A stretch of 64,000 nt of DNA from Skeletonema tropicum (lineage: Eukaryota; Bacillariophyta; Thalassiosirophyceae; Thalassiosirales; Thalassiosiraceae). The stretch lies in assembly GCA_037178625.1 (NCBI GenBank), contig CM074137.1, forward strand, positions 2,108,001-2,172,000. Direction: 5' to 3'. Position numbers and translations under genes: made by a program. Of this stretch, positions 11,087 through 20,155 are shown in pieces; positions within the stretch are counted from its first letter, which is position 1; each line of letters begins with the position of its first letter. The notes below the pieces were generated by a model that saw nothing but the letters and a program-made list of their open reading frames with translations, was not told the origin of the DNA and did no database searches.

Positions 11087-11503
11087 AGTCCATAAGTAAT
11101 AAGGCTAGGATGGGGCCCGCGAATGTACTAGATGCCTGCTTTGGTGTGGTGTGTAGTGTGTAGCAAAAAAGAAGACAAGATGCAAGCAAGGGATACTTAT
11201 GATTGAGAGAGAAGGAGTATTGTACTTGCTTATTCTTTGTTACGTGTTACATAAGGACTCTCCACTGGTATTCTCACATACCAGTACATCATCCTTATCT
11301 CCGGATTCCAGACAGTGTCTCACTTTCTGGCTATATTAGCCATATCACTTCTAGATCAGCCGATCTTGTCTCGGGATCAGCGTAGTCGTCTGCTGACCCA
11401 TAGATCATTCCCTGATCCTCTCTAGAGATCAGCCAGTAGTCATCTTAGTCTGACTTCGTCAGCCAGAAGTCGACCACACGACTGATCTTTGACTTCTTTC
11501 ACT

Positions 11504-11564
11504 CGATAGACATCTCATAAAATAAGTCTTCCAGCTCTGCATCAATCTCTTGCTTGCATCCATT
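11504..11564 (+). repeat. 61-bp direct repeat, copy 1
   Basis: It runs from cgatagacatctcat to ttgcttgcatccatt and is base-for-base identical to 12051-12111. The sequence just 5' is rich in gatcag motifs; the 3' flank is unrelated to that of copy 2. Confidence 0.9.
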
Positions 11565-12050
11565 TTTGTGGTTGTGGTGCTCCATGTTTGACGACAACTC
11601 AACACCTCATCCGCTCTACCAATCTTTTACTATCTACACCGATAATACGTCAGTCGCCGCCCGACAGCAATGGGAGTTTTCTTGCTGGCTGTTTTCTGTT
11701 TTCGGTTGTTGGTGAAATCGATGATCATGACCATTCCGTTTTTCATCAACTAACAGCAACCATTGCCATTGCACTCATCGTATCATCGTGTGCGGTTAGT
11801 CATTAGTAGTTCTAGTTAAGCGGCCCACTCCCCACCCTTTGACCAACTGGCTCTTAGAGTCGCAGTGTTTCTGGGAGTGTGGGTTCGCATCTGTTATTTA
11901 ACCCACACAGTTTTGGCACCCCAACGAAGAAGTCAGTCTTTTCGATGTTGCGTTCTTGTCCTCTGGGTCTCCCGGGGAATGACGTAACCTTTAGTATCCT
12001 TTGAGTGCAATGCAGACGAGCAAGAACCTAGGTCCAGTGCTCGCACTTGA

Positions 12051-12111
12051 CGATAGACATCTCATAAAATAAGTCTTCCAGCTCTGCATCAATCTCTTGC
12101 TTGCATCCATT
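12051..12111 (+). repeat. 61-bp direct repeat, copy 2
   Basis: Perfect copy of 11504-11564, 547 bp downstream, in the same orientation. Perfect identity within otherwise unique DNA suggests a recent duplication, a solo fragment of terminal repeats, or strand slippage over 547 bp. Confidence 0.9.
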
Positions 12112-12754
12112 CCTTCTGGTTACGCGAAGCGTCAAGAGTTTTTTTTTTGTGTTCGCTAACTAACAAAAGTGCTACTTAACAAACATTGCGTCCAAAAAAC
12201 TCACTACATTGGCATTGAGTTTAGCATGTTATCTGATCAATTTGAACGACCGGTCAAGGTGAAATCGATTTGAACATGTCTGCTTCCATCGGAAAATATT
12301 TAATTTATAGATTATAGTCACAATATTTGCCTCGGCCTAATCAGTCCAAAATCGGCCAAATCTGCATATTATTTGCTAGGGAAATTTTGAGAACACAAAT
12401 AGATGGATTATTTTTAGTTGCTATATACTTCTATTGTACCATACTCTTTCTCTCTCTCTCTCTCTAGGAAGTCCTCAAAAGTCTAAGAATACGCGCGTAT
12501 TTTGCGCGCATCCAAAAAAATATCTTAGACTCCTGTCATCTCCCGCGCAAGAGGAGCCCATAGTCTACTGTGCGGGATACTGAACTCCTACATGCCTTCA
12601 GTTGAATTTTTGTACTTTGTCCTCCTCTTCTGTTCCAGTAATTCAAAGTCTACGATGATGGTTAGACTACTGCAATCTCCCCGTGATAGGCGTCAATAGT
12701 CCGACTTTCTACCCAAGAACCGCATCATGGTTCATGTCATATCATTAAATCAGC

Positions 12755-13648
12755 ATGGAGGTGGACAGCAACGTCCATCCCCCCGATGCTGAAGGGGGAG
12801 CCTCCTCGGCCGCCCCGGTTATTCCGTACGACAATAATAATTATCTCCCTCCCCTACGTTCGCTCCACTATGTTGTGCTTCAGCTCCCACTTGAGCACAT
12901 TACATCCTATTTATCAAACACGTCTGTAGCCTTTTTTGCATTGGCCATCGACCCGTCCTACTCCTCACGTAATGGTAGCAGCGGCGTAGCCGGTACATCA
13001 GAAGCAGTGAATTTTCTGATGGAACAAGAGATTTTCCACGACAACGGATTTCTTCCAAGGCGCTCACGACGGTTGGCGGAGGGGGGCTGGTGGACCCCAT
13101 TGGAGGAGGTGAAGTCAATCATTAATTTAATTGCGCAACCTGATCACTACCTGAACTATCTTCGGCTTCCATTGGAATGGACTGGTGCAGAGTATGGGAA
13201 GGGGTGGGAAAAAGAGAAAGGTCTTAATGTTATCCATTGTTCCTCCAATTGTTGTGAGGAAGGACCCATTCAAGCGTTGTATTGGTGCCATTATTGCGGG
13301 CGTGGGTCGTTCTGTGAGAGGAGTTCTGGGACATTGTTTGTGTTCTGCCAAGAGAGAATGATTGCTTGTTGCATGAGTTGTATGAAACATGGAGTAAGAG
13401 GTTTATTGTTGCCCAACACATTCGCCAACAAATGTGGTCATAACATGCCCAATAATTGGGGATGTCAAGATCAATGCTCGAATTGGTTTTGTGTCTGTGG
13501 TTGTGAAAGCGGCTCCACATGTTACGAATGCCGGGGAGAAATTTGCCGCTCGTGCAATTTTGGGGATGATGAATATTGTGTTGACATTGAGTGGCAGAGG
13601 TGTCAGTATTGCAATTGTGCCTTTTGTTATGGTAGATGTAATGAATGA
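12755..13648 (+). CDS. Cys-rich putative zinc-binding protein, unknown function
   Basis: The 297-residue protein has no family I recognise. Residues 1-160 are ordinary globular sequence without signal peptide or membrane segment. From about 163 onward there are some 29 cysteines in paired groups (CSSNCC, WCHYCG, CCMSCMKHG, CVCGCESGSTC, CYECRGEICRSC, CQYCNCAFCYGRC). The spacing is that of several RING- or treble-clef-like zinc sites, with a final CYECRG-ICRSC block that most resembles an in-between-RING or B-box style domain. No E3 signature can be confirmed. The gene converges on the Crypton-like remnant, with 25 bp between the stop codons. It could be a host gene or cargo of a neighbouring element. 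Confidence 0.6.
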   Translation: MEVDSNVHPPDAEGGASSAAPVIPYDNNNYLPPLRSLHYVVLQLPLEHITSYLSNTSVAFFALAIDPSYSSRNGSSGVAGTSEAVNFLMEQEIFHDNGFLPRRSRRLAEGGWWTPLEEVKSIINLIAQPDHYLNYLRLPLEWTGAEYGKGWEKEKGLNVIHCSSNCCEEGPIQALYWCHYCGRGSFCERSSGTLFVFCQERMIACCMSCMKHGVRGLLLPNTFANKCGHNMPNNWGCQDQCSNWFCVCGCESGSTCYECRGEICRSCNFGDDEYCVDIEWQRCQYCNCAFCYGRCNE

Positions 13649-13673
13649 TGCTTCTTATTATATATAGTAACTA

Positions 13674-15294
13674 CTACAGCTTCTTGGGAAGTCGTCTCTT
13701 TCGTGGAGCACTACTTGGCGCCGACCTCTCTTTTGGAGTTCTCTTCTTGTTACTTGCGGTAGGTGGTGGAAGCTTCTGTTTGTCCTCTTCCGTGCCATGT
13801 TTCATGACCTGACTGTACTTAGTCTTCTTCGACCAAGTTCCAAGTCTGTATCCTGCTACGACATCCGGAGGTGATTCGAAGATATAACTAAAATTGTTTT
13901 TCAAATGTTCAGTAGCACGTTCGAAGCTTTCGGTGATGAACTGCTCACTCACTTGTTCCGGAATTACAAGACCTGGCGTTTCCATCATTTTAAGAAAGAT
14001 TGGTTTCCATTCATTGTGGTATATTTTGCGATTCTCAGCAGTAAAATGAATCCCTTTGAGCTGTCGAAAGGGTGGTAAATGCCAAGTAATTCCTTCATAC
14101 ACAAACGTTTGCCCACACAACCACTTCCTCCATCCCTCCAACCTCTTCGTTTCTGAAGGGAATTCGAACGTAGGAGGAATACATTTAGCTCGTGTGATAC
14201 CTGTACTTTCAGTGTAACTGAACTGGTTCGGTTCAGGAATGCGGATAGTAGGGTCTACTACTTGCTCCGATTGGTCACGCTGTAGCACAGCAGCGTTGTT
14301 TGTAGTTGATGTTGTCGTCAAAATTTCACCCACCATTTCTCTCATATTGATCTTGAGCTTTTCCATCTGTTCTTCCAAGATTGCGCTGTTGACTCCGCCT
14401 TCAGCAGAGACCTTTGCATCTCAGAGCAAGATACAGGCACAAAACAGCTTGCTTTGGGTTGGCGTAGCAGTTTTTCTCTTGTACAAACTCTCCGGACTGA
14501 TCCGTCTTCGAATTGTCAAACTTGAATGCAATAGAGTCGCCTCCACTGCCGAGCTTGATGTTGTGTAGACCTAGGGATGAAATGGAGATGGAGCGGGCCA
14601 TCAAATGCCACATCAACAGGGCATACACCCAAACAAAAATGTTCAAACTTGCGACGGCCCACTGGAGGATCAAAGTGAGTAGACCAGCATTGATGGGGTC
14701 GGCAGCCTTTTCGTCAACTTTGCCTTCCTTCTTTGCTTCGCTGTACTCTTTTTTGTAGGATGAAATGAAACTCTCAAATTTGACATGGAACTCCGTTGGG
14801 AGTTGTTGTCCTGCTATTTGCGCTCCCCATTTGATTGCGTCGCCATATTTAGACAAGTCACTGGGACTGATAAGTTTGCCATTTGCCTTGAATTTCTTGT
14901 TTGAGCAATGTGCAATCACCATCTTAACATTCAATCCTTGGTAACGGAGATCACGATCATTTTTGAAGTAGTATTTTGTTTGATCCGCTTTCTCCTCCTC
15001 TGTCAGAAGGTACGTCCCGTGTTCAAAGTATTCCTCATAATGTTCTTTCCAGAAATCCATCAGGTGCTTGTGACGATTCCTGGGTTCTTTGCGCGTCCTA
15101 TCCTTCATGCCTTTTGACTGCGTTGTTTGAGCAGCACCAGCATGATTCTCTTTGATGGCAATGTCTGCGCCAATAATTGGTACAGTATCATCCGTCTCAC
15201 GTTGGTGGACAAGGATACGACCGCCGCCGCCTCCTCTAGTCATTGTTGCGATGCTAGTATTACTGGCTTTCGGTGACTGGGATGTGGGGAGCAA
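13674..15294 (-). pseudogene. Crypton-like tyrosine recombinase with internal deletion
   Basis: Two frames on the minus strand make one decayed gene. The 5' part (15294-14401, 297 residues) has the core-binding region (KYGDAIKWGAQIAG...). It also has the first part of a tyrosine recombinase catalytic domain: WHLMARSISISSLGL with the first catalytic Arg, then KTDQSGEFVQEKNCYANP, typical of Crypton-like proteins. It stops at 14401. The 3' part (14378-13674, 234 residues; its frame is open upstream through KVSAEGGVNSAILEEQ) has the C-terminal GCR1_C-like DNA-binding region (WRKWLCGQ...PPFRQLKG...NRKIY) and a basic tail. The segment that should hold the HxxR and nucleophile Tyr is absent between them. 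The protein cannot be catalytic as it stands. Family assignment is by motif recall. Confidence 0.65.
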
Positions 15295-15546
15295 TCAATA
15301 GGAGTATTATTATGCACACAAGTACTGCTCTTGCGTTGGATTGCTCTCTCTTGCGTTGGATTTTGGTCATGGAACACATTTGGGAATGTTTGAAGACATG
15401 GTCTTCTTTTTAAGACATGTATCGAAGAATGATCTGTCCAAGTATCGAAAAAGATACCCAGCAAATACCCAGTCTAAGGTCTATCATCTATCTTAGACTT
15501 GTGCCGTGCATTTATAAGCTTCCACGGTGGAAATGGCGCGCCCGGA

Positions 15547-15565
15547 TTGCACAGATTTGGGTTTG
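15547..15565 (+). repeat. Left terminal inverted repeat (19 bp)
   Basis: Exact reverse complement of 18578-18596. It sits 107 bp past the stop of the minus-strand acidic ORF. Confidence 0.9.
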
Positions 15566-15671
15566 AGGATTTTTTTGGCCTTCAAAACACGAAGAACATG
15601 AAGCTGCGACATGTTGTCACCATCCCATACTACGCAATGAAGCAACAAAACAAGCATGATATTAATAAAAT

Positions 15672-16358
15672 TTAGGAGGCACCATCATCGTCATCATCAC
15701 TATCGTTGTCACTATCAAAATATTTGTCCAGAAATTCTTTATCATAGTTTCCACACACATCATCACCTGTAAGTTTGAGGCGCGTTGTTTGATGCTTCTG
15801 ACGCAAGTCTTCTTTGCGATCGTCAGAGAAGAATCGGAGGTAATGACTCAAAGCATTATCATCGTCGTCAATAAACTTATCGTCCATCATTTCTTGGAGG
15901 CACTTATGGCGGACAAGCTTCACGTATTGGCGTTTAGGAGGCAGCGTTTTGTGCACGACATCACGGTTGAATTTATGGATGTCATCCGCTGTCACCCGGG
16001 AAGATTTAGTCTTAGTCGCCGCATCACGAACCTGCACATTTCTACTATTGATCTCACCGTCGATCGCCTTTGTTTCTTTGCTCTGTTGCAGATGATCATC
16101 CAATCTCTGGCACAAATCAATACTCTTTACATCTCTCCCTGCCTTCAGGTCGCCCTGTAAAGACGCCATCTCATCATCTGCTGCACTTTCGTCGCTATCC
16201 TTCTTGGCCGAATACCCCCTAACCTCCTTGGCTATTGCCTTCCCAATGGCTTTTGAGGCGCTCTTTTCACTCTTCAGGACATTTGCTGCTGCCAGTGGTA
16301 GATTCTGCAATGATTTTATCGGAGGAGGCATGTATTTGCACAAATCAGCAAAAACCAA
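15672..16358 (-). CDS. Unknown acidic ORF inside the transposon
   Basis: The 228-residue ORF has a Lys/Ala-rich N-terminal third, a charged middle and a strongly acidic tail (runs of Asp interrupted by Ser and Asn). A central SHYLRFFSDDRKEDLRQ segment could be helical. No catalytic motif is visible. It starts 26 bp after the XPG-N-like fragment in another frame, so the two may be parts of one broken gene or two genes of the element. Its position between the transposon ends is the only clue to its role. Confidence 0.5.
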   Translation of the reverse strand: MVFADLCKYMPPPIKSLQNLPLAAANVLKSEKSASKAIGKAIAKEVRGYSAKKDSDESAADDEMASLQGDLKAGRDVKSIDLCQRLDDHLQQSKETKAIDGEINSRNVQVRDAATKTKSSRVTADDIHKFNRDVVHKTLPPKRQYVKLVRHKCLQEMMDDKFIDDDDNALSHYLRFFSDDRKEDLRQKHQTTRLKLTGDDVCGNYDKEFLDKYFDSDNDSDDDDDGAS

Positions 16359-16383
16359 TCCTTTTTAATTTGCAACAGACGGA

Positions 16384-16641
16384 TTAGAATGAAGAAGGCA
16401 AGGGAATGACTGCAAAATAACCAACCGTTAGGACAATCGCTACTTGGAACTCTCCCGCTGATACAATATTCCCTAGTGCTTTATGAAGAAACACGGACAC
16501 ATCAAGACCAAACCTGCGGTTGATTACTTTTGGATGAGGAATGAATGTTGGAGCATACTGATCTAGACTTGTATTTGGAATGATCAGGCTACCCCTTTTA
16601 GAAGCTGCCTTTATCTTCTTGGAAATCTTAGGGAAGCCCAT
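16384..16641 (-). pseudogene. XPG/FEN1-like N-terminal fragment
   Basis: The 85-residue ORF begins MGFPKISKKIKAASKRG and then FGLDVSVFLHKALG. This matches the start of XPG/FEN1 nucleases: an MGI-type N-terminus that contributes to the active site, followed by a strand with the first metal-binding Asp in the D-x-S context. FEN1-type enzymes continue for more than 300 residues; here a stop comes right after the first domain segment, so the XPG-I half with the remaining acidic residues is missing. It was probably the N-terminus of a nuclease encoded by the transposon. The family call is moderate because only one motif block can be judged. Confidence 0.5.
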
Positions 16642-16855
16642 GATGGCATTTATGTTACTACTGCTAAATTATTCAACGCATCTACTGCTAAATTATGCAA
16701 CGCATCTTTACTCCTTTGTCTGTATCTGCTGCAAAGCGCAGAAAAATGTAGCGTCCAATATTTCATGGCCAAATTTTGTGATCTATCCGTTCATACTCGC
16801 ATTTAAACCATTCTGTTCAATATTCTGTATTCTCATTCTGCTCATAAAAATCAAT

Positions 16856-18279
16856 ATGAAGACTCGTAGCAATCAGTACAATAGTCCAAAGAGGAGAGCC
16901 CGCGGAGAGAAGAGGCAGAAGAACTTGCCATCCAAAAAGCCTTCAGATGACGCTCCATCATCTCCGTCCAAAGCGCCAGTACGTAAGAAGCGGAAAGAGC
17001 AAACGCGATGCGTATGTGGCAAACCTGCGTGTGATACGTTGATGAAGAAGCTGGAGGCGCTCAACGATAGCAGCATCACTTACTTTAATGTTCCTGCACT
17101 ACCAAAGCCAATATTACCAAAGGCTCGGAAGCCGGAGAGAATCAGGAAGAAAGATATGATCCACAGACACAATAGTTACCTTGCTTGTTTGGGCGCAGAG
17201 GCGAAGCGAAGGGTAGAACTGTTTAAGCAGGGTGGACAAGAGAAAGGGAGTTGCAACAGCTCCAATTAGATTTACTGAGAAGAGAAAAGGACATGAATAA
17301 GGAGTTTAGTAATATCTTGAAATTGATTGAGGGGATTGGTGGATTATCAAGGCTTACCTTAACTAACAAGAAGTGGCACAAACGCAACTGTAGAGACAAA
17401 GCCAGCGCGGCGTCCACCCTGTTCGGATTCCGATCTTGGAAAGAAACTGTATGCTACGTCCACGGCCTATTCGGTCTTTATCCGCCAACAGAGCTACCAT
17501 CACTAGATGATGCAGTGACCTCGTTTGAATGGTGCCTTGCGGCAAAGATGAGAATCAACTGTGGGATGTCCTATCGAACCATTGCATACATCCTTGGGCT
17601 GAACGCAGAGAACTCTCATGTTGCAGATAGAGTGAAGTGGTGGGTCGATAGATGGGGCGAAGCAGGAGAAGATCTCTCTATTCTTGATATAACTGAGGAA
17701 TTCCTTAAAGCAACTTGTCCTCAAGCGTTCAAGGATGAAGGGCTCGACAATGTTTGTGCAATACCTGACGGCAAAGACTTCAAGATATTTACTCCACGGA
17801 AGAATACACTCTTCACTCGCGCGTGCTATTCTGACAAAGTCCACGCTAGTGCAGTGCGTTGCATTTCATGGTGCACGCCAATAGGTTTAAGTTTTGAGCA
17901 CACTAATTTATTCCTTGCTCGTGTATCAGAGAAGGCGCTCGTTGAGCTGTGGGGACCACGGCTGAGGAAGTGTCCACCAGGATGGGTGATGCTATCGGAT
18001 CGAGGCTTTTGGGACACAGCACGATACTATCCCAATATGAACAGGCAAATCACCCCCAAATTCTTGAGTGGTCGCGGCAAATTCACCGCTGAGGAGGTGT
18101 CTACTGATAGGACCATCTGCAAGTTGAGGTACACGTGTGAGGTTGCATTTTCTCGAGTGGCGGATAGCGATGGGTTGAAGGATGTCATCCCGGCTTCATT
18201 TTACGGCATGTTGGATGCCATGAACCATTGGGGACACGCCAATGTAAATATTTGCAGGCCGCTAATGCCGCTAAATTAA
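16856..18279 (+). pseudogene. DDE transposase (Tnp_4/HARBI1-type) with a -1 frameshift
   Basis: The N-terminal frame (16856-17269) is basic, with a CVCGKPAC cysteine cluster that may bind zinc. The main frame (about 17236-18279) carries a helix-turn-helix of Tnp_4 type (CLAAKMRINCGMSYRTIAYILG) and then the DDE core. The DDE core has Asp in CAIPDGKDFKI, Asp in VMLSDRGFWDTARY, and Glu in RYTCEVAFSRV followed by a short helical C-terminus. All three acidic residues are present. The two frames are joined by a -1 shift near GAGAAAGGGAG (17240-17250), where a single base is probably gained. It lies on the plus strand within the 19-bp inverted ends, divergent from the XPG-like ORF. It is functional only if frameshifting occurs. 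Confidence 0.75.
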
Positions 18280-18577
18280 TTCGTCATTATTATTCTTTTC
18301 TTCTGTTTTTGTTGCCGTAGAGTGTCGAAGAGAAGACGAACCGATGATGTGTTGATGCGTAGATCCGGGCAGTCAGCTTCTGCATGAATATTTAATAATA
18401 ATAACTCAACTATGCCATAAAAATTGTTGCCGATGCACAGCCAATCATGATAATTAACAGCGGCATCGCTCGTTGCTGTTTTTTGGTGGATAGTTTGCCG
18501 TGCATACGCATACAGTAGGTGACGACATGGTTGATGTTTTGTGTTCGGTGACGGCAGGTTCGGAGCAAAAAGTTGCA

Positions 18578-18596
18578 CAAACCCAAATCTGTGCAA
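18578..18596 (-). repeat. Right terminal inverted repeat (19 bp)
   Basis: Exact reverse complement of 15547-15565, about 300 bp past the transposase stop codon. Confidence 0.9.
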
Positions 18597-18660
18597 AAAT
18601 GAAGGGTTTGTACCGGGGGCTAAAGGGTTAAACTTAGTTACTGGCAGCCCCTTGTACTTT

Positions 18661-18674
18661 GGCCCACGTGGGCC
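18661..18674. promoter_or_regulatory. 14-bp palindrome with a G-box (CACGTG)
   Basis: GGCCCACGTGGGCC is a perfect palindrome centred on CACGTG, the core site of bHLH and bZIP factors. It is 147 bp ahead of the chosen FkbM start, with a TATA-like ttatatg at 18686-18692. Confidence 0.45.
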
Positions 18675-18820
18675 GACCGTGGAAGCTTATATGTAGAGAG
18701 AGAGGCACTCTAGTGCCAGCTAAACTCGACACACTTCGACACAGCAACCTACCACCTACCATCTACCGCGGGAACCCCAGAACCATCATAGCGAGGTCCT
18801 CAACCAACACCAACAGAGAA

Positions 18821-20155
18821 ATGCCATCACAAGGAGATTCACCCGCCACAGACGGCACCTGCCACGGACGGCGCCATTCTTCCTTCTTCCCCCAACATAC
18901 TAACACTAATCAACCTCGAGCAGAGACACGAAGACACAAGACGCACAACAGGGGCCTTTTTCCCAGATCAATGTTATGGGTCTCTCCCATATTTTTACTT
19001 GTCATGGTCAGCACTTGGAATTCATTAAAGGCAGCTGGAAAATATAATGAGGTCGGGAGATCACACAGTCTTCAAACTCTTCTTCTCCCTCACAATGATG
19101 CAACAGAAGAAAAGGCTTCTGATTCAAACCATGGCTTTGGGCGGCGGACGAGAAACCCAATCACAACTAATGCATCGCCATTGTGTACGGCAGAGCAGAG
19201 GGACAAGATTGCCCATCAGTTGATGTTGTTAGAGGACGGAGAAATTGAAAATAGTGACATGTCAAAACTCAAGTCAAATTGGCCTAAGATGATGCGGTTT
19301 ACATGTCCCGAGACCTCTTGGATTGATAAATTTTATGCGGAGGAGACTGACATTGGATCCAATGATTTTTTGGGTATCAGTGTAGGATGTAATAAAGGGC
19401 ATGATGCCATTCGCACAGCAAGAATGGGCTTGTCTGATGCAACCATCGATGCTTATAAGTGGAGAGATGAATTTCCAAACGTTGTGAGACCAGTATGTGG
19501 CGCAAATAATGCTCCTCAGTTTGATGTGATCTCCCCACAAAGAAAAGGGGAGATGCATTGTATTGAACCAATGCCATCCACTTTTTCAGAGCTACAACGT
19601 GTTGGTGAGAAGTTGGGCCTCACAAGTAAAGGGATGGTGTTCACCCATGCTGCCATTTCATCAACTAGTGGTGTTGTCAAATTTCCCGTGTCCTATGTTG
19701 GAGTGGAGGATCAGAGTATAACAAGCTGCACCGATGGTGCTACTAAGGCACCATGTGTTGAAGTTCCTATGTTCTCTCTTGAAGATTATGTTGCCAAATA
19801 TGTGAATGGGAGTGGCCCTATCAATATTTTACAGATAGACGTGGAAGGGTATGACTTTGATGTCTTGTTTGGCGCTGGTAATGTCCTCGATAGTACTCAT
19901 TACCTTGAGTTTGAGTATCACAAAAAGCCCAGTTGGGACATCCTACACATACAGGATGCAGTTAAACTTTTGGATGGCAAAGGTTTCACTTGCTACTGGG
20001 CAGGAAAAAACAAGCTCTGGCGAATATCTGGATGTTACTTTGAACACTACAATTTCTTTCATGACTGGTCAAATGTTGCATGTGTGCACAGATCACAGAA
20101 AACATTGTATGATAGAATGGAGAAGGTTTTTACCGATCTAATAGAAGAAAGATAG
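18821..20155 (+). CDS. Type II membrane FkbM-family methyltransferase
   Basis: The chosen start at 18821 gives 444 residues: a basic tail (about 1-50), one transmembrane anchor at about 51-66 (MLWVSPIFLLVMVSTW), a stem and a catalytic domain. The frame is open to an ATG at 18659, but that would place the coding start on the G-box palindrome and give a low-complexity leader, so it was not used. The FkbM signature ILQIDVEGYDFDVLFGA (336-352) contains the D340/E342 pair of the SAM-dependent fold, followed by HYLEFEYH. The signal IEPMPSTFSELQ lies upstream in the domain. FkbM enzymes O-methylate sugars or other small acceptors; a luminal orientation after a type II anchor suggests glycan methylation in the Golgi. 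Neighbouring glycosyltransferases fit this. Confidence 0.8.
   Translation: MPSQGDSPATDGTCHGRRHSSFFPQHTNTNQPRAETRRHKTHNRGLFPRSMLWVSPIFLLVMVSTWNSLKAAGKYNEVGRSHSLQTLLLPHNDATEEKASDSNHGFGRRTRNPITTNASPLCTAEQRDKIAHQLMLLEDGEIENSDMSKLKSNWPKMMRFTCPETSWIDKFYAEETDIGSNDFLGISVGCNKGHDAIRTARMGLSDATIDAYKWRDEFPNVVRPVCGANNAPQFDVISPQRKGEMHCIEPMPSTFSELQRVGEKLGLTSKGMVFTHAAISSTSGVVKFPVSYVGVEDQSITSCTDGATKAPCVEVPMFSLEDYVAKYVNGSGPINILQIDVEGYDFDVLFGAGNVLDSTHYLEFEYHKKPSWDILHIQDAVKLLDGKGFTCYWAGKNKLWRISGCYFEHYNFFHDWSNVACVHRSQKTLYDRMEKVFTDLIEER

Larger units (their letters stand above)
11087..12754. other. Intergenic, probable decayed retroelement sequence
   Basis: No protein is recognised. The stretch holds a pair of 61-bp direct repeats (separate entries), a GTGTGGGTT/AACCCACAC inverted repeat near 11877-11908, a CT microsatellite at about 12447-12468, and an alternating purine/pyrimidine stretch rich in CG near 12490-12510. 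Confidence 0.5.
15547..18596. mobile_element. DNA transposon with 19-bp inverted ends, DDE transposase and XPG/FEN1-like ORF
   Basis: Perfect 19-bp inverted repeats (15547-15565 and 18578-18596, ttgcacagatttgggtttg and its complement) enclose about 3.05 kb. Inside are a DDE transposase on the plus strand and, divergently, a short XPG-N-like protein and an acidic unknown protein on the minus strand. No target-site duplication is obvious beside the ends, so the element may be old or its ends may lie a few bases further out. Divergent transposase and nuclease genes recall IS-derived eukaryotic superfamilies such as ISL2EU/IS4EU (some with YqaJ-type nucleases) and Academ (XPG). The exact superfamily is open. 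Confidence 0.75.

Noticed and set aside
11840..11910. tRNA-like A and B box pair (tggctcttaga, ggttcgcatc)
   Set aside because: No cloverleaf can be folded and the T arm does not pair. A SINE head is possible but not supported.
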